A DNA stretch of 64,000 nt from Hofstenia miamia. Its lineage: Eukaryota; Xenacoelomorpha; Acoela. Both the position numbers and the translations under genes were made by a program. Position 1 is the stretch's first letter, and the number at the start of each line of letters is the position of its first letter. Location of the stretch: NCBI GenBank assembly GCA_004352715.1, contig SCFE01000064.1, positions 399,132 through 463,131 of the forward strand, written 5' to 3'. Shown here piece after piece: positions 1 through 10,135 of this stretch. A model generated the notes under the pieces. That model worked only from the letters and a program-made list of their open reading frames with translations, was not told where the DNA came from and did no database searches.

Positions 1-795
1 AAGCCGGACTCAAAGTAAACAGAACAAAGTGCGTGTTAGTTCAGACAAAAGTAATTTTTCTTGGTCGCGTCATCGAACCTGGAAAGATTTCGATAAAAAA
101 ATAATGCGAAAGATTTCTTAGATAAGATTGAAATACCACGGACTCGCCGGGATGTTCAGCACTTGATGGGTTTTCTCAATTATTAAGGGATGTTCATTCC
201 AGACCTCACTGATAAAACAAGAATGATTTCGAATTTGTTAAAAAAGTCTGTCGATTTCAAATGGACCTGGCAAGAACAGGAAGCTCTTGATGGAATCAAA
301 ATAGAACTTAAGGAAATACCATCCTTGAACACCCCTGATTACACGAAAGATTTTATAATTGATTGTGATGCTAGTGCTGTTACTATTAGCGGGATCCTCA
401 GCCAGGACATTAATGGAGTCGAAAGTCCTGTGCAGTACTTTAGCAGAAAACTCAGAGCATCAGAGAAGAACTATGGCGCAACTAAGTGTGAAATGCTCGC
501 ATTAGTCGAGTCCTTGAAGAAGTTCCGCTACTTTATACTTGGCCGCAAATTTTCTGTTCGAACCGCCAACAGCGCACTTGCTTGGTTAAAGAAATTCAGT
601 GGCGATAAATCGAACTTTGTTGCAAGGTGGATTGAATACTTAAATGATTTCTCCTTCACCATTAAACATCGTCCTGGCAAACTACACTTGAACGCAGATT
701 ATTGGACGGCTCTTCTGAGCTACAAACGCGATCTTAAAAAACCAGATGGGAAAAAGTTCCTTTTTTGTTTATCCCCCATACAGAGTATCAGTTGA
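1..795 (+). pseudogene. pol: pol fragment: RT C-terminus and RNase H (element A)
   Basis: Positions 3-104 encode the end of a gypsy RT (motif FLGRVIEPGKISI, the thumb entry), closed by a TAA. After a frame change, 190-795 encode the RNase H region. Visible landmarks are DCDAS (first catalytic Asp), KCEMLALVESLKKF (catalytic Glu) and a final NAD. The third acidic site, normally TDN in this family, reads TAN, so one metal-binding Asp appears lost here; element C has TKN and element B keeps TDN. The role would be RNA-strand degradation during reverse transcription in virus-like particles. The early stop, the frame change and the substitution make this copy inactive. Confidence 0.85.
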
Positions 796-845
796 TACCC
801 AAAATTAATGCTGACTGAAACGGAAAGCCTATTCTTACCACACTT

Positions 846-2123
846 ATGAGAGAGGAAATTTCGGAAGAAGAAATCATTCATTACCAACATTGTGATTGGA
901 TACTGGACCAGATAATGAAGAGGATGGGGGATCCGTATTTCCCTACATCCCCAGAAGTAAATCAATATTTCCATCACTATAACTGGCATGTGACTGATAA
1001 AGGTTTGTTATAGGCAAAAAGCAAGCACAACAATCGCCTAGCTATCCCTGAGTACTTCAAATGAGATCTGGTGCGTAGAGTTCACGAACAAGGTCACCTT
1101 GGCATTCTCCAAACCAAGAAAACTTTCAATTCAAGATATGTGACCACCGGGATACGCACTACTGTGACATACATTATTGATAAATGTAAGAAATGTCTAT
1201 TAAACAACATCCACCACTTTCCTCAACAATGAGCTGAGATGGAATCGCGATCTGCAGAAAGTCCTAATGAGCTAGTACATGTTGATTTAGAACAACTGTC
1301 AAAAGATGACGAGGGCTTTCAGTATTTACTTGTAATGGTGGACCACTTCACCAAGTTTGCCCGTATAGTTCCTTTAAGCAGTACAACTGCTGAGGTGGTA
1401 GCTGAAAAAATCCTTAAAGAGTGGATCTTAAAATATGGGCCAATGCGCAAATTAGTTTCAGACAGAGGTCCGCAGTTTGAAAGTAACCTTTTACACGCTT
1501 TGATGAATGAATTGGAAGTAATTCACGAGTTAACAACAGCTTACCATCATCAAGCCAATGGGTTGGTGGAAAGGTTGAATCGAACCCTCATTAAATTGAT
1601 CTGGGTAGCATTGTCCCTAGCCGCCGGGAAACAATGGTGACGAATTGTGGAATGTGTCAAGTATTTTTATAATACGTTGGTTCATACAACAACTGGTATT
1701 AGCCCCTTCAAAGCCATGTTCAGCAGAGAAGCTGCTACTTCCTTGGCGATGATGTTTCCAAAATACACTGACATTAATGTGGAAAGCTATGTAAATAGAT
1801 TAATCACTGATATGCAACAAATTCACTTGACAATTTGTCATAACACCAATCAATCTAGCATCCAGCAAAAGAAAACTTTTAATAAAAAGTTGTATGGTGA
1901 GCCTCATAAGCGGGGTGATAAAGTTTTTGCCTATTTACCCCGAATTACAATCAATAGTCATCAAGTGCGGAAGCTTGCAAATGATTGGCAAGGCCCATTT
2001 ACGATCGAAAAAGTGCTTGATCACAATACATACACCTTAAACAACGGTAAAACGGTACACTTTCAAAGGCTTAAAAGAGCCATAAAAGATATAGAACATG
2101 TGATAATAACGAATTTACGTTAG
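846..2123 (+). pseudogene. int: pol fragment: integrase (element A)
   Basis: One frame runs from 846 to 2123, broken by in-frame stops at 1011-1013, 1062-1064, 1230-1232 and just before 1647. An HHCC zinc-binding domain lies near 1075-1200 (HEQGH, then CKKC). The DDE core follows: HVDLEQL carries the first Asp, SDRGPQF the second, and GLVERLNRTL the Glu. The C-terminal part (1647-2123) has GDKVFAYLP and KLANDWQGPF, the usual gypsy integrase C-terminal fold region. The activity would be insertion of cDNA into the chromosome. Because frame and motifs survive around the stops, decay is recent. The stops preclude function as read. Confidence 0.9.
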
Positions 2124-2296
2124 TAGACAAAGGTGTCGATGTATACGAAAAATATGATAATTTAACTAGCTTCTCTGAGGATGAATTTTCCGACACTGAG
2201 TACCACTGTGATAATGTTAATACTGAGAATTTAGAATCACGTACGCTCCCCACAAGAAGGGTGAGAACTATTTATGATCCCAATATTTGGGATTTN

Positions 2297-3129
2297 CAAA
2301 TTCAGGCAAATTGCTTGGAAGAAAGATTGAATCAGACTCTCATTAAATTGATCCGGGTAGCATTGTCCCAAGCCACTGGGAAACAATGGAGACAAATTGT
2401 GGAATGTGTCGAGTATTTTTATAACAACTGGTATTAGCCCCTTCAAAGCCATGTTTGGCAGAGAAGCCACTACCTCATTAGCGATGATGTTTCCAAAATA
2501 TGCTGAAATCAATGTGGAAAGTTATGTAAATAGATTAATCACTGATATGCAACAAATTCACTTAACAATTTGTCATAACACCAATCAATCTAGCATTCGG
2601 CAAAGAAAACTTGAAATAAAAATTTGTATGGTGAGCCTCATAAGCGCGGTGATAAAGTTTTTGCCTATTTACCCGGAATTACAACCTATAGTCATCAAGT
2701 ATGGAAGCTCGCAAAGGATTGGCAAGGCCCATTTATGATCGAAAAAGTGCTTGATCACAATACATAAACCTTAAACAACGGTAAAAGGGTCCACTTTCAA
2801 GGGCTTAAAAGAGCCATAAAAGATATAGAACATGTGATAATAACGAATTTACGTTAGTAGACAAAGGTGTCGATGTATACGAAAAATATGATAATTTAAC
2901 TAGCTTCTCCGAGGATGAATTTTCCAACACTGAGTACCACTGTGATAATGTTAATACTGAGAATTTAGAATCACTTAGGCTCCCCCCAAGAAGGGTGAGA
3001 ACTATTTATGATCCCAATATTTGGGATTTAAATCTTATAACTGCATTTAGGAATGAAACCAATAAATCGCAAATGAGAGTCGCCAGCTCCACCTGTCCTC
3101 CACCGAGTATGAAGGAGGATGGAAGGTAG
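2297..3129 (+). pseudogene. Tandem duplicate of the integrase C-terminal region and pol end (element A)
   Basis: This stretch repeats about 1545-2295 with high similarity (same LNRTLIKLI-like entry, same YVNRLITDMQQIHL block), with an 18-base deletion near 2425 and several small indels. It begins immediately after the single N at 2296. Beyond the repeat the pol tail continues through an acidic segment (DEFS/TEYHCD) to YDPNIWDLN, then a short basic end closing at the TAG 3127-3129. Element C ends pol at the equivalent TAG after a matching VASST...KEDG tail, which supports this as the true pol stop. The duplication could be biological or an uncollapsed contig overlap. Confidence 0.8.
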
Positions 3130-3426
3130 CCAACTTGGACGAGATGCCTCACCTAGGCGTGGGAGACATGTTTCTCTGCTTGCTGAGGCCCGCACAAGAA
3201 AAAGAGGACGTCAGGAAGGTGCTGAGCAGAGTCCGATTCCGTGTGGGCAACACGTTGCTCCACGACTCTGAGAGCAGACAGCCGTTACCATGACGCCCTC
3301 CACATCTCGCCCCTACATGGAGAGACACATTTCCCCACATGCGCAAGAGGAGCTGGCAACCCCTACTTTAAAAACTTTTGATTCGAGAGTACCTTTTAGA
3401 GCTTTACAACCTGTAAATACCCCCAT
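3130..3426 (+). other. Spacer between pol and ORF3 (element A)
   Basis: This is a comparatively GC-rich stretch after the pol stop. It aligns with the minus strand of element C around 31600-31850 (both continue from the shared KEDG-stop end of pol), so it is an inherited part of the element and not a captured host gene. One plus frame stays open from about 3070 to 3293, with residues such as GVGDMFLCLL, but no family is recognisable and there is no good start. It could be an internal promoter or splice region for ORF3; the sequence alone does not decide. Confidence 0.5.
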
Positions 3427-6400
3427 ATGAGCGACTTGATAGCCCCTTCGACCTCTTCCACAGCTACTTCCACTATAAGATCACAGAAGACAGAAGAGAG
3501 AAGACAAAAACTATCAAAAGTCGGTGATGAAACATTACACCCTTACTACATTGCAACCAGGAAAGCAATAGCCATTATCCGCAATAATATCTCAGAGGAG
3601 AAGAAAGACCAACTTCGCCATACTTACAATGGACGCAACATGACTTGCTCCATCGACGTCATCCCTTTCGTCATAGACGCATCCCGTCGCCCAAAAATCA
3701 AAACAATTATCGCTTACGATTCCAGGATGATGGAAACTTTAAGTCGTTTGTATTGGCGCAGCACAGTGCACACGTTTTTTGATGATGACTTCAACATATA
3801 CAGTCTATGTCAGTTTTTGAATAGTGGACCAATCATTGATAGTTTTGAGTGTGTAAACATAGATTTCAAAAATCTCCTCATTATTTACTTTTTGAGAATC
3901 TCTGAAATACAGTCAGAGGGCATCATGGAACAAATTGAGATAGCTTATCGCATCGCTAAAGTTGAGGGCATCCGTCTAATAATGATTGTGCGTGGCGAGT
4001 ATGAAACAGCAGTACCTGAAACAATAGAGAACTTACACTTTAGGATGGAGAATTTTTTAATCCTATCTAAGGAGGATTACACCCCGATTTTGTCACATTC
4101 TATGAGTCACCTTCCAATAACTAGGCTAATTTATACTGATCTACTCCTATGTCAAAGAGTGCCATCACATTGCTTAGCCGTAGACCAGAAATTAATTGTT
4201 GACGTCCTGCTCCAATCGCAGACATTAGAAGTAACAGATCCCAAAACTCCCTTGTTAACTACCATAACAGATATGAGAGTTAGTTTTGCCTTCGCCCAGA
4301 GCGACCAACTACTTAACGAAATCCATACTATCTGGTCTGACCTAAAGGCAGATTTCAACCCTGAGTCCGATTGGCCCCATTTAGATATCTCAAGTCCATC
4401 ACAAACTTACCATTCGTCCTTAGAACGAACACTGCAAGACATTAAAGCCTCTTACAACAATCAAGAAAAGAAGAATTTCAAGGAGCGGATTTTCACAGAG
4501 AAAAACCTACCCGATATATATGCCAAAGGAGAAATTTGGATACTAGCAATCTATTTAACAAAAGAGCCTCAACTTCAAATACCTATGTCACATGTCTTTG
4601 ACGAAATTAACTATTCATGAACTAGCAGTATGCCCGCTGACATGGAAGGTGAAAAATTGGCTTCTTTATAAATGCAGTCCTCCTTCTTCCCCTGGAAAGA
4701 CAAAACGTGCCATGGACAAGTTTGAAAAATATTATGCCCGACTGGTGGGGGCAAGCAGTGTCACTGGTAAAATGTTGATTATGTTAACCAGCAATCAACT
4801 TGGGATCTGTCCGTCGGATATTAATATTTTCTCTGATACAGTAAAGAAGTACATGTGGGGCGCCACAGCTGAGACAAAATTCGCCATCTTTTCATCTGAT
4901 AACGCTCCCCTGAGCACATGAAGATTTGTGGAAAGACAGATCAACAAAACAATTTCTCAAGCAAGTCACCAAGTTTGATGTATATGGAAAGAATGAACTT
5001 TTATTTAACATGCAGCAAATGAAATATCCTGAATGCGGGTATGGGCAGTTCATCAAATCAGCTAGGCATGTTAGTAAAGAAGGAAAGATCATCCCAATCA
5101 CCATTTTTGATCAGGTGATGAGAACACCGGAGCAATTTTTTTGAGAGGAGGAGCTACTATCATCTTTGGCGGTGCAAATGTCTCCCCACATTCGTGATCT
5201 AATCGAGAAGGTTAACTTAGACAAATTTGGAGGTACTGCCATCTCTCCCAAACCAACGCCACAATGGTCTGTAACCAAAGACAAGCATATTTTAATGGTC
5301 GAGCATGACCCGAGTGAATTTTTAGACAATCTTACAGTGAAGCAGAGAGTCCTGGTCGACAGTTGTGATAAAGATGTCCTCTCATTGATGAAGTGGTGTC
5401 TTACGGAAATGTTTACCAAGGAGGAGTTAGTCATCTTACAATCTCCAGGGCGACACATTGCTCTGGATGTAGAATGCACTACTTCACACATACGAATCTC
5501 TACTCAGCAGATTGAACGTTTATGACAAAAGGGATTACGAGGAAAATTCTGGGATACCATCAAGGACGCCCGTATAAATTATCCCGTGACAATAGGAACC
5601 GCCACCTTAGCTTCTCAGTCAAATTTCAGTGAGTTGGAGAAGAAGATCGACACGTCAAATCTTTTGTGTATCCCGCCACCTACCATAGAAACCCCGCTAA
5701 TTCAGCCGAAATGGAAGGTACGAAAACCAAAAAAGAGGGTCGCCGCTCAGTTATCTGATCAGATAAATTTTGTCAATAGTAAGTCAGAAGCTGTCAAAGC
5801 CAGTAGAACAGGCGAATATAAAACTGTGCGAGAGAAACTCATCACAGGAGGAAATGCCGAGCATGTATTCATCGATGGCAAGTTAACTATAACTGATATT
5901 TTTATGCGGGGACTACTGATTCACACACAATTACAAGCGATACAAGAAAAACTCGCCACACTGCAGCCGTGTATTCTTATCCTCTTCCAGGCTGCCGGAG
6001 ATCTAATGTGGATCAATAATGTTGAAACAGTGACCTAGTACTATGACGTTACAAAGAGAACTGAAATTATCACAATGATTCAAGCCAACATATCAAATCC
6101 AGACGAGATGACATTAAGTCAAGTTCAAGAGTACTGCTAGCTATTTGTAGATCATGCAACCACCATGGGGTCTCTCCAACAAGTCTTCCTGAATTTTTAC
6201 CCTGATACCGAGATTATTGCTGATGATGCTCATACGTTTGACACCAATACGATGATGACATTGATGTTCTCACTCAAAGGCCTTCGGCTTTACAAACAGT
6301 TCAATGACACATTTACCAGATGGTTGAACAATCTTCAGAGGAATTGTCCAGTTAGCAATCACATGCCTACCATCAAATTTCTACAGCTGAAAGACGAGAT

Positions 6401-6533
6401 ACTGATGCAAATAACGCAAGAGGCAAGTTACACGGAAGTCACAACATGGGATGGTGAACTCGCTACCAAGATGATTGTGGCTACACAAAATATCGTTTCT
6501 GGGCCAGCCCTTCAACTACTAGCCGAAAATTAA
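3427..6533 (+). pseudogene. ORF3: large unknown protein downstream of pol (element A copy)
   Basis: I do not recognise this protein. It is an open frame of about 1,030 codons between the pol stop and the polypurine tract. It starts at ATG 3427 (MSDLIAPSTS, Ser/Thr-rich, then basic) and ends at TAA 6531-6533, 3 bases before the polypurine tract. The reading moves from frame 1 (3427-4620) to frame 2 (4592-4921) to frame 3 (4926-6533), with stops at 5142, 5523, 6036 and 6138. Segments shared with copies in B and C include GDETLHPYY, LHFRMEN, AVDQKLIV, ALDVECTTS, NYPVTIGTATL, CIPPPTIETPLI, VFIDGKLTI, YYDVTKR and the end near LFVDHAT. There is no signal peptide, membrane helix, zinc knuckle or glycosylation-rich ectodomain, so an env is unlikely. 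It looks cytosolic or nuclear. The reading frame is broken only by a few recent lesions. Confidence 0.75.
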
Positions 6534-6536
6534 TTT

Positions 6537-6551
6537 GAGCAAGGGGGGGCG
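6537..6551 (+). promoter_or_regulatory. Polypurine tract of element A
   Basis: The purine run GAGCAAGGGGGGGCG lies between the ORF3 stop and the LTR start TGTAGAGTC. Elements C and B have weaker equivalents at the same place. It would prime plus-strand DNA synthesis. Confidence 0.8.
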
Positions 6552-7482
6552 TGTAGAGTCACTCAGAGATTTTGTTGATTTTATTCTTTTATAACTTTAC
6601 TTTGTATTATTACGTCACCATGACGTTATTAGCTAGTTTCGATCTTAGTTTGCTGTTATTAATTTGATGTCCCCTCAATGGTGCTGATTGTTGCTCAAAT
6701 TTAATTTTATAAGGGAAACAGAATTTGATCATGTTAAACTATGTTGACATCTAAAGTATTGTAAACAAAGGCAGGTAATAATTAAACAATTGTATAAAAC
6801 CTGAGGAAACTGTAGTGATCAGTTAATAGATTTTATCTACTCTCAACTGCCATTTTTACTGTTGTATTTTTTTATTTATTTATTATCTTGATGAAACTTA
6901 TTGCTTAAGATCAGCGACAATTCGGGAGTTCTTTCACTAGCATGGGGCAACAAGTTGCTTCTGGGGGTCTGTTGATTACCCAGTCCGAATTGTGGACTCA
7001 CTAAGTTATGCATATGGTTATGTGTAAGGAAATAATAAATCTCTCTTTCTTAATTCAACACGTACATGCATTTATAAAACCTAACACTGTGATGATACCA
7101 TGCTGCGGGCTAGCATGAATATCTGGCAATTACAGATTATTTAATAGTGAGCTGAGAGATAACAATGAAAATGAGAGTCTGTATTTTCTGAATTGAGATA
7201 GAAATTAAGCAAGTGAGACAAATAGGGTAGCACCAGTCAATAGGTTAAGCACTTTACTTCTGGATGTTCTGCTTCAGCTGGAAGCCATAGGATTTGGTCA
7301 TCTTGGTTCTTACCTAAAGTAGTTTTGTTACTTGGATGAATTACCAATGTTACATCTATATGTTATAAATTCTGTGTTACTCCTTTTTCCGGAATCGTGG
7401 CTGTTATGTAGACGCTATTCAAACCTTCTGTGGAGTCAATTAAGTTTCTAGTTAAGTTTCCCTACCAGCCAACGATTCTACA
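6552..7482 (+). repeat. 3' LTR of element A (family I, 931 bp)
   Basis: The repeat begins TGTAGAGTCACTC and ends CGATTCTACA, giving the 5'-TG...CA-3' ends of an LTR. It aligns throughout with the two LTRs of element C (27577-28457 and 38267-39106, opposite strand), sharing internal blocks such as TTGCTCAA-TTTAATTT, TTGTAAACAAAG and GATGAATTACCAATGTT. It follows directly on the polypurine tract. Confidence 0.88.
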
Positions 7483-7646
7483 TTATCAACAGATACTAAT
7501 CTCTCATAGTTTACACTTATTTTTGCTTGGTTGCATAATGCAAATTAATCTAAACTGATTGTATAATTTTATAATATTTATAATCTTCAATCTTATTCTC
7601 TTGATGATTTGACGTTAGCAGCTTAGTTGATTTGGATGATGCTACA
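7483..7646 (-). repeat. Family II LTR fragment cut by element A
   Basis: The 164 bases match the end of family II LTRs seen at 18575-19700 and 35697-36827 (read on the plus strand: ATACTAATCTCTCAT ... GGATGATGCTACA). The start coincides with the end of element A, so A most likely inserted into this LTR; the rest of it should lie left of the window, beyond A's 5' LTR. Confidence 0.8.
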
Positions 7647-7917
7647 ATAAAACATGATTTGTTTTAAAGCAGATTTTTTATTTCTTAATTGTTTAATTAT
7701 CTTCTTTGATTTTTGGTAATTATTCCAGTTAGTGGTCATTGGTTCTGTTTTTGCAAGATTTTTTTCTTATAATACTTACTTGTTCAAATAATTTGAGATC
7801 ATGAACATTGAATAAAGTTAATTTGCATGGCTTTAATCTTAGCTTTTGGAATTTAATTGGTGCCACAGTGTTAAGTGCATTGTAAATTTAGAAATAAATA
7901 ATTATACAAGATCCAGA
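7647..7917. other. Unannotated AT-rich spacer
   Basis: It lies between a minus-sense family II LTR end and a plus-sense family II solo LTR. I see no coding signal or known repeat here. Confidence 0.4.
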
Positions 7918-9073
7918 TGTAGCATAATAGAAGAATTAATGCTAATAAAGAAGAACAAATAAGAGATTAGTGAGTCAAGGAAGATTACCATTGAATTATG
8001 ATTAAAAATAATATTAATTGTAAATCAAATTCAATTTAAGCTTATCATCATTAATTTTGTAAAATGCAACTAGGAAACAACATTTACCAAATAGTACTTG
8101 TCAAAACAATTTGGAAAATGAAGGGGGCTATATCCATCTTGGCAGATGATTCGAAATTCAAATTTGACAGGTATTTTTCAATCTGGAACAATAAATAGAG
8201 TGAAATCATTTAAAGAAACTGTTGAAGTAAATTCTTTGAAAATCTTATCTTTAGATTTTATTCAGTTTGCTTATTATTAAATCATGTCAAGCTAAACAGT
8301 TGATGCATTAGTAGTGGTGAGGGCACACATTGGGAGTGATTTGAGGGCGCTTGATCCAAGGCATGAAACTGCATTTATGTTAGGGATATGATTAGGAGTA
8401 TTTTTTCATTTAAATGACTATTGATTCCTTCATTGACTGTTCTGCAATAATGTAACCTCAGAGAAAATGGTTGGATAACCAATCATAGGCTATTATATTT
8501 TATATTAAGTAGACTACATAGATGACCTATAAATAGACTGATAATGAGACCAAGCGTGTATTATTAATTAAATGTAGGTTAGGAATCTGCAAGTAATTAT
8601 CTATTTAATTATTTAGACTAATGAAGCCAGTATTTTTCAGTAATATATAAATGAATATTTATTAAGCAGCTTGTGACATTGCCTGGTTGCAAGTATAAAT
8701 TACACATTACAAATTGAGTTTAAGTCAGTTACATCCAGCCTTGAGGGTTGCACTGAGTTAGGATAGGGAACACATAAGTTAATTTGTTGAGCTGAGATTT
8801 GGGAAAAATCCATTGATGATGAAAACAATTACTTGTTGGGAGATCAGAGATCAAAGTTGGCAGCAGGCCTCATGAAAGATAATCTAGCAGGAGAACTGCA
8901 ACATTCTGTCTTCACCTAAACATTGCTCAATTACAATATACTTAATTAAAGTTAACTAAGAGTATTAATAGAGTAAAGCAGTTAGTAAAAGTACATCCCT
9001 ACCCTTACCTAACACAGAATTACATTCAAAGGAATTAGTCACCATGAGTTAGAGCTTGGTAGCAGATGCTACA
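7918..9073 (+). repeat. Solo LTR, family II (1,156 bp), target duplication CAGA
   Basis: It begins TGTAGCATAAT and ends GCAGATGCTACA, and it aligns along its length with the reverse complement of the family II LTRs at 18575-19700 and 35697-36827. CAGA lies immediately outside both ends (7914-7917 and 9074-9077), a clean 4-bp target site duplication. There is no internal sequence, so it is a solo LTR left by LTR-LTR recombination. Confidence 0.88.
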
Positions 9074-9077
9074 CAGA

Positions 9078-10131
9078 TTTTAGTGTGTATATGTAATTGA
9101 ATGATATGTTTTTCAAATGACTTTTCATTATTTCATTTGAATAATTTAGATAATCCCTTTTATATGTTATTTTTAAATTATTAGTTTTAGTATCTATATT
9201 ACTTATATAGGTGCAAAATTATGGTCTCTGAATGATTTAAAGATAATGGATTTAAAACATAAGTCTGAATTTGTTATGAAGTAGTCAATTAAGTTGTTAT
9301 TCTGAGTAGGCCTGTCAGTATTTACACAGTTGAAAATCAGGTTTGGCGCAAAATTTGTTTAAGGATTTTTTCAAGATTGTTAAAATAATTTCTATTAAAG
9401 TCACAAAATACATTTATAGAAAAGTATGGGTAATATATTTCAGAGATTTCATTTGACTAATAATTTAGATAGTCAATGGGATAATTTTTATTTGGGTTGG
9501 ATGTGATATTGATCAGTTCCTTATGACATTTGTTTTCAAATGATATAGTTACTATCCAGAGTGATTCAAATACTTAATGGTCTAATTTATTCCAATATAT
9601 GCATTGGTGTAAGCATTTTTGAAACTATTATCCACCATCTCTATCAAATTGGTTTTCTATGAAAATGTCAAAATAATATCAGTGAGAATTAAACAAATTA
9701 GGATTAATGTCATCATTTAACCAAGTTTTAGTAACTAAAAAATATTGCAATTTGACCCATCTTATTTATTAAGTTTGGAATATCATTTTATTTTGAATTG
9801 AGAATTCTAGCATTATTTTAATTTATTGTTATTGCAGTAATTTCATGACTAATTTTCTATTTGTGATTCTTCTAAAATTGGTCTGGCTTAGGTTTAACAT
9901 TTCTAGAAAGAATTAATCAAAAGATATAAAAATATGTATTGTAATAATTAAGAAGAATAAAGCTGAATTTAATAAATATTAAGCATAGGATCTTATGAAA
10001 ATAGCTGTTTGTTTTTCAAAATGTATTTTAGCAAAATTTTTGTAGATAATAAACTTACAAAATTTAAGTAGTGTTCAGTGGATATGTGATGTGAGTTGAG
10101 TGGTGTAAGTGTGAATGCATATAGTAGATAG
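9078..10131. other. AT-rich stretch without recognisable genes
   Basis: About 1 kb of AT-rich DNA between a solo LTR and element B. I see no reading frame, RNA gene or repeat that I can support. Confidence 0.4.
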
Positions 10132-10135
10132 CTAC

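Larger units (their letters stand above)
1..7482 (+). mobile_element. Element A: Ty3/gypsy-like LTR retrotransposon, 3' part (family I LTR)
   Basis: This is the 3' part of a gypsy-like element that starts left of the window. In order it holds the RT thumb, RNase H, the integrase zinc-binding, catalytic and C-terminal regions, a partial tandem duplicate of the integrase end, ORF3, a polypurine tract and a complete 3' LTR. Several in-frame stops and frameshifts make it non-autonomous as read. Its right end abuts the tail of a family II LTR (7483-7646) at a point that is internal in other family II LTRs, so A probably inserted into that LTR. The TTAT at 7483-7486 is then the expected right-hand target duplication; the left partner is outside the window. 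It is far richer in CpG than elements B and C, which suggests a younger or differently methylated copy. Confidence 0.9.

Noticed and set aside
3149-3346. GC-rich segment considered as a captured host exon
   Set aside because: Element C has the homologous spacer at the same place, so it is part of the element.
3427-6533. ORF3 considered as an envelope gene
   Set aside because: No signal peptide, furin-like site, fusion peptide or membrane anchor is visible in any of the three copies.
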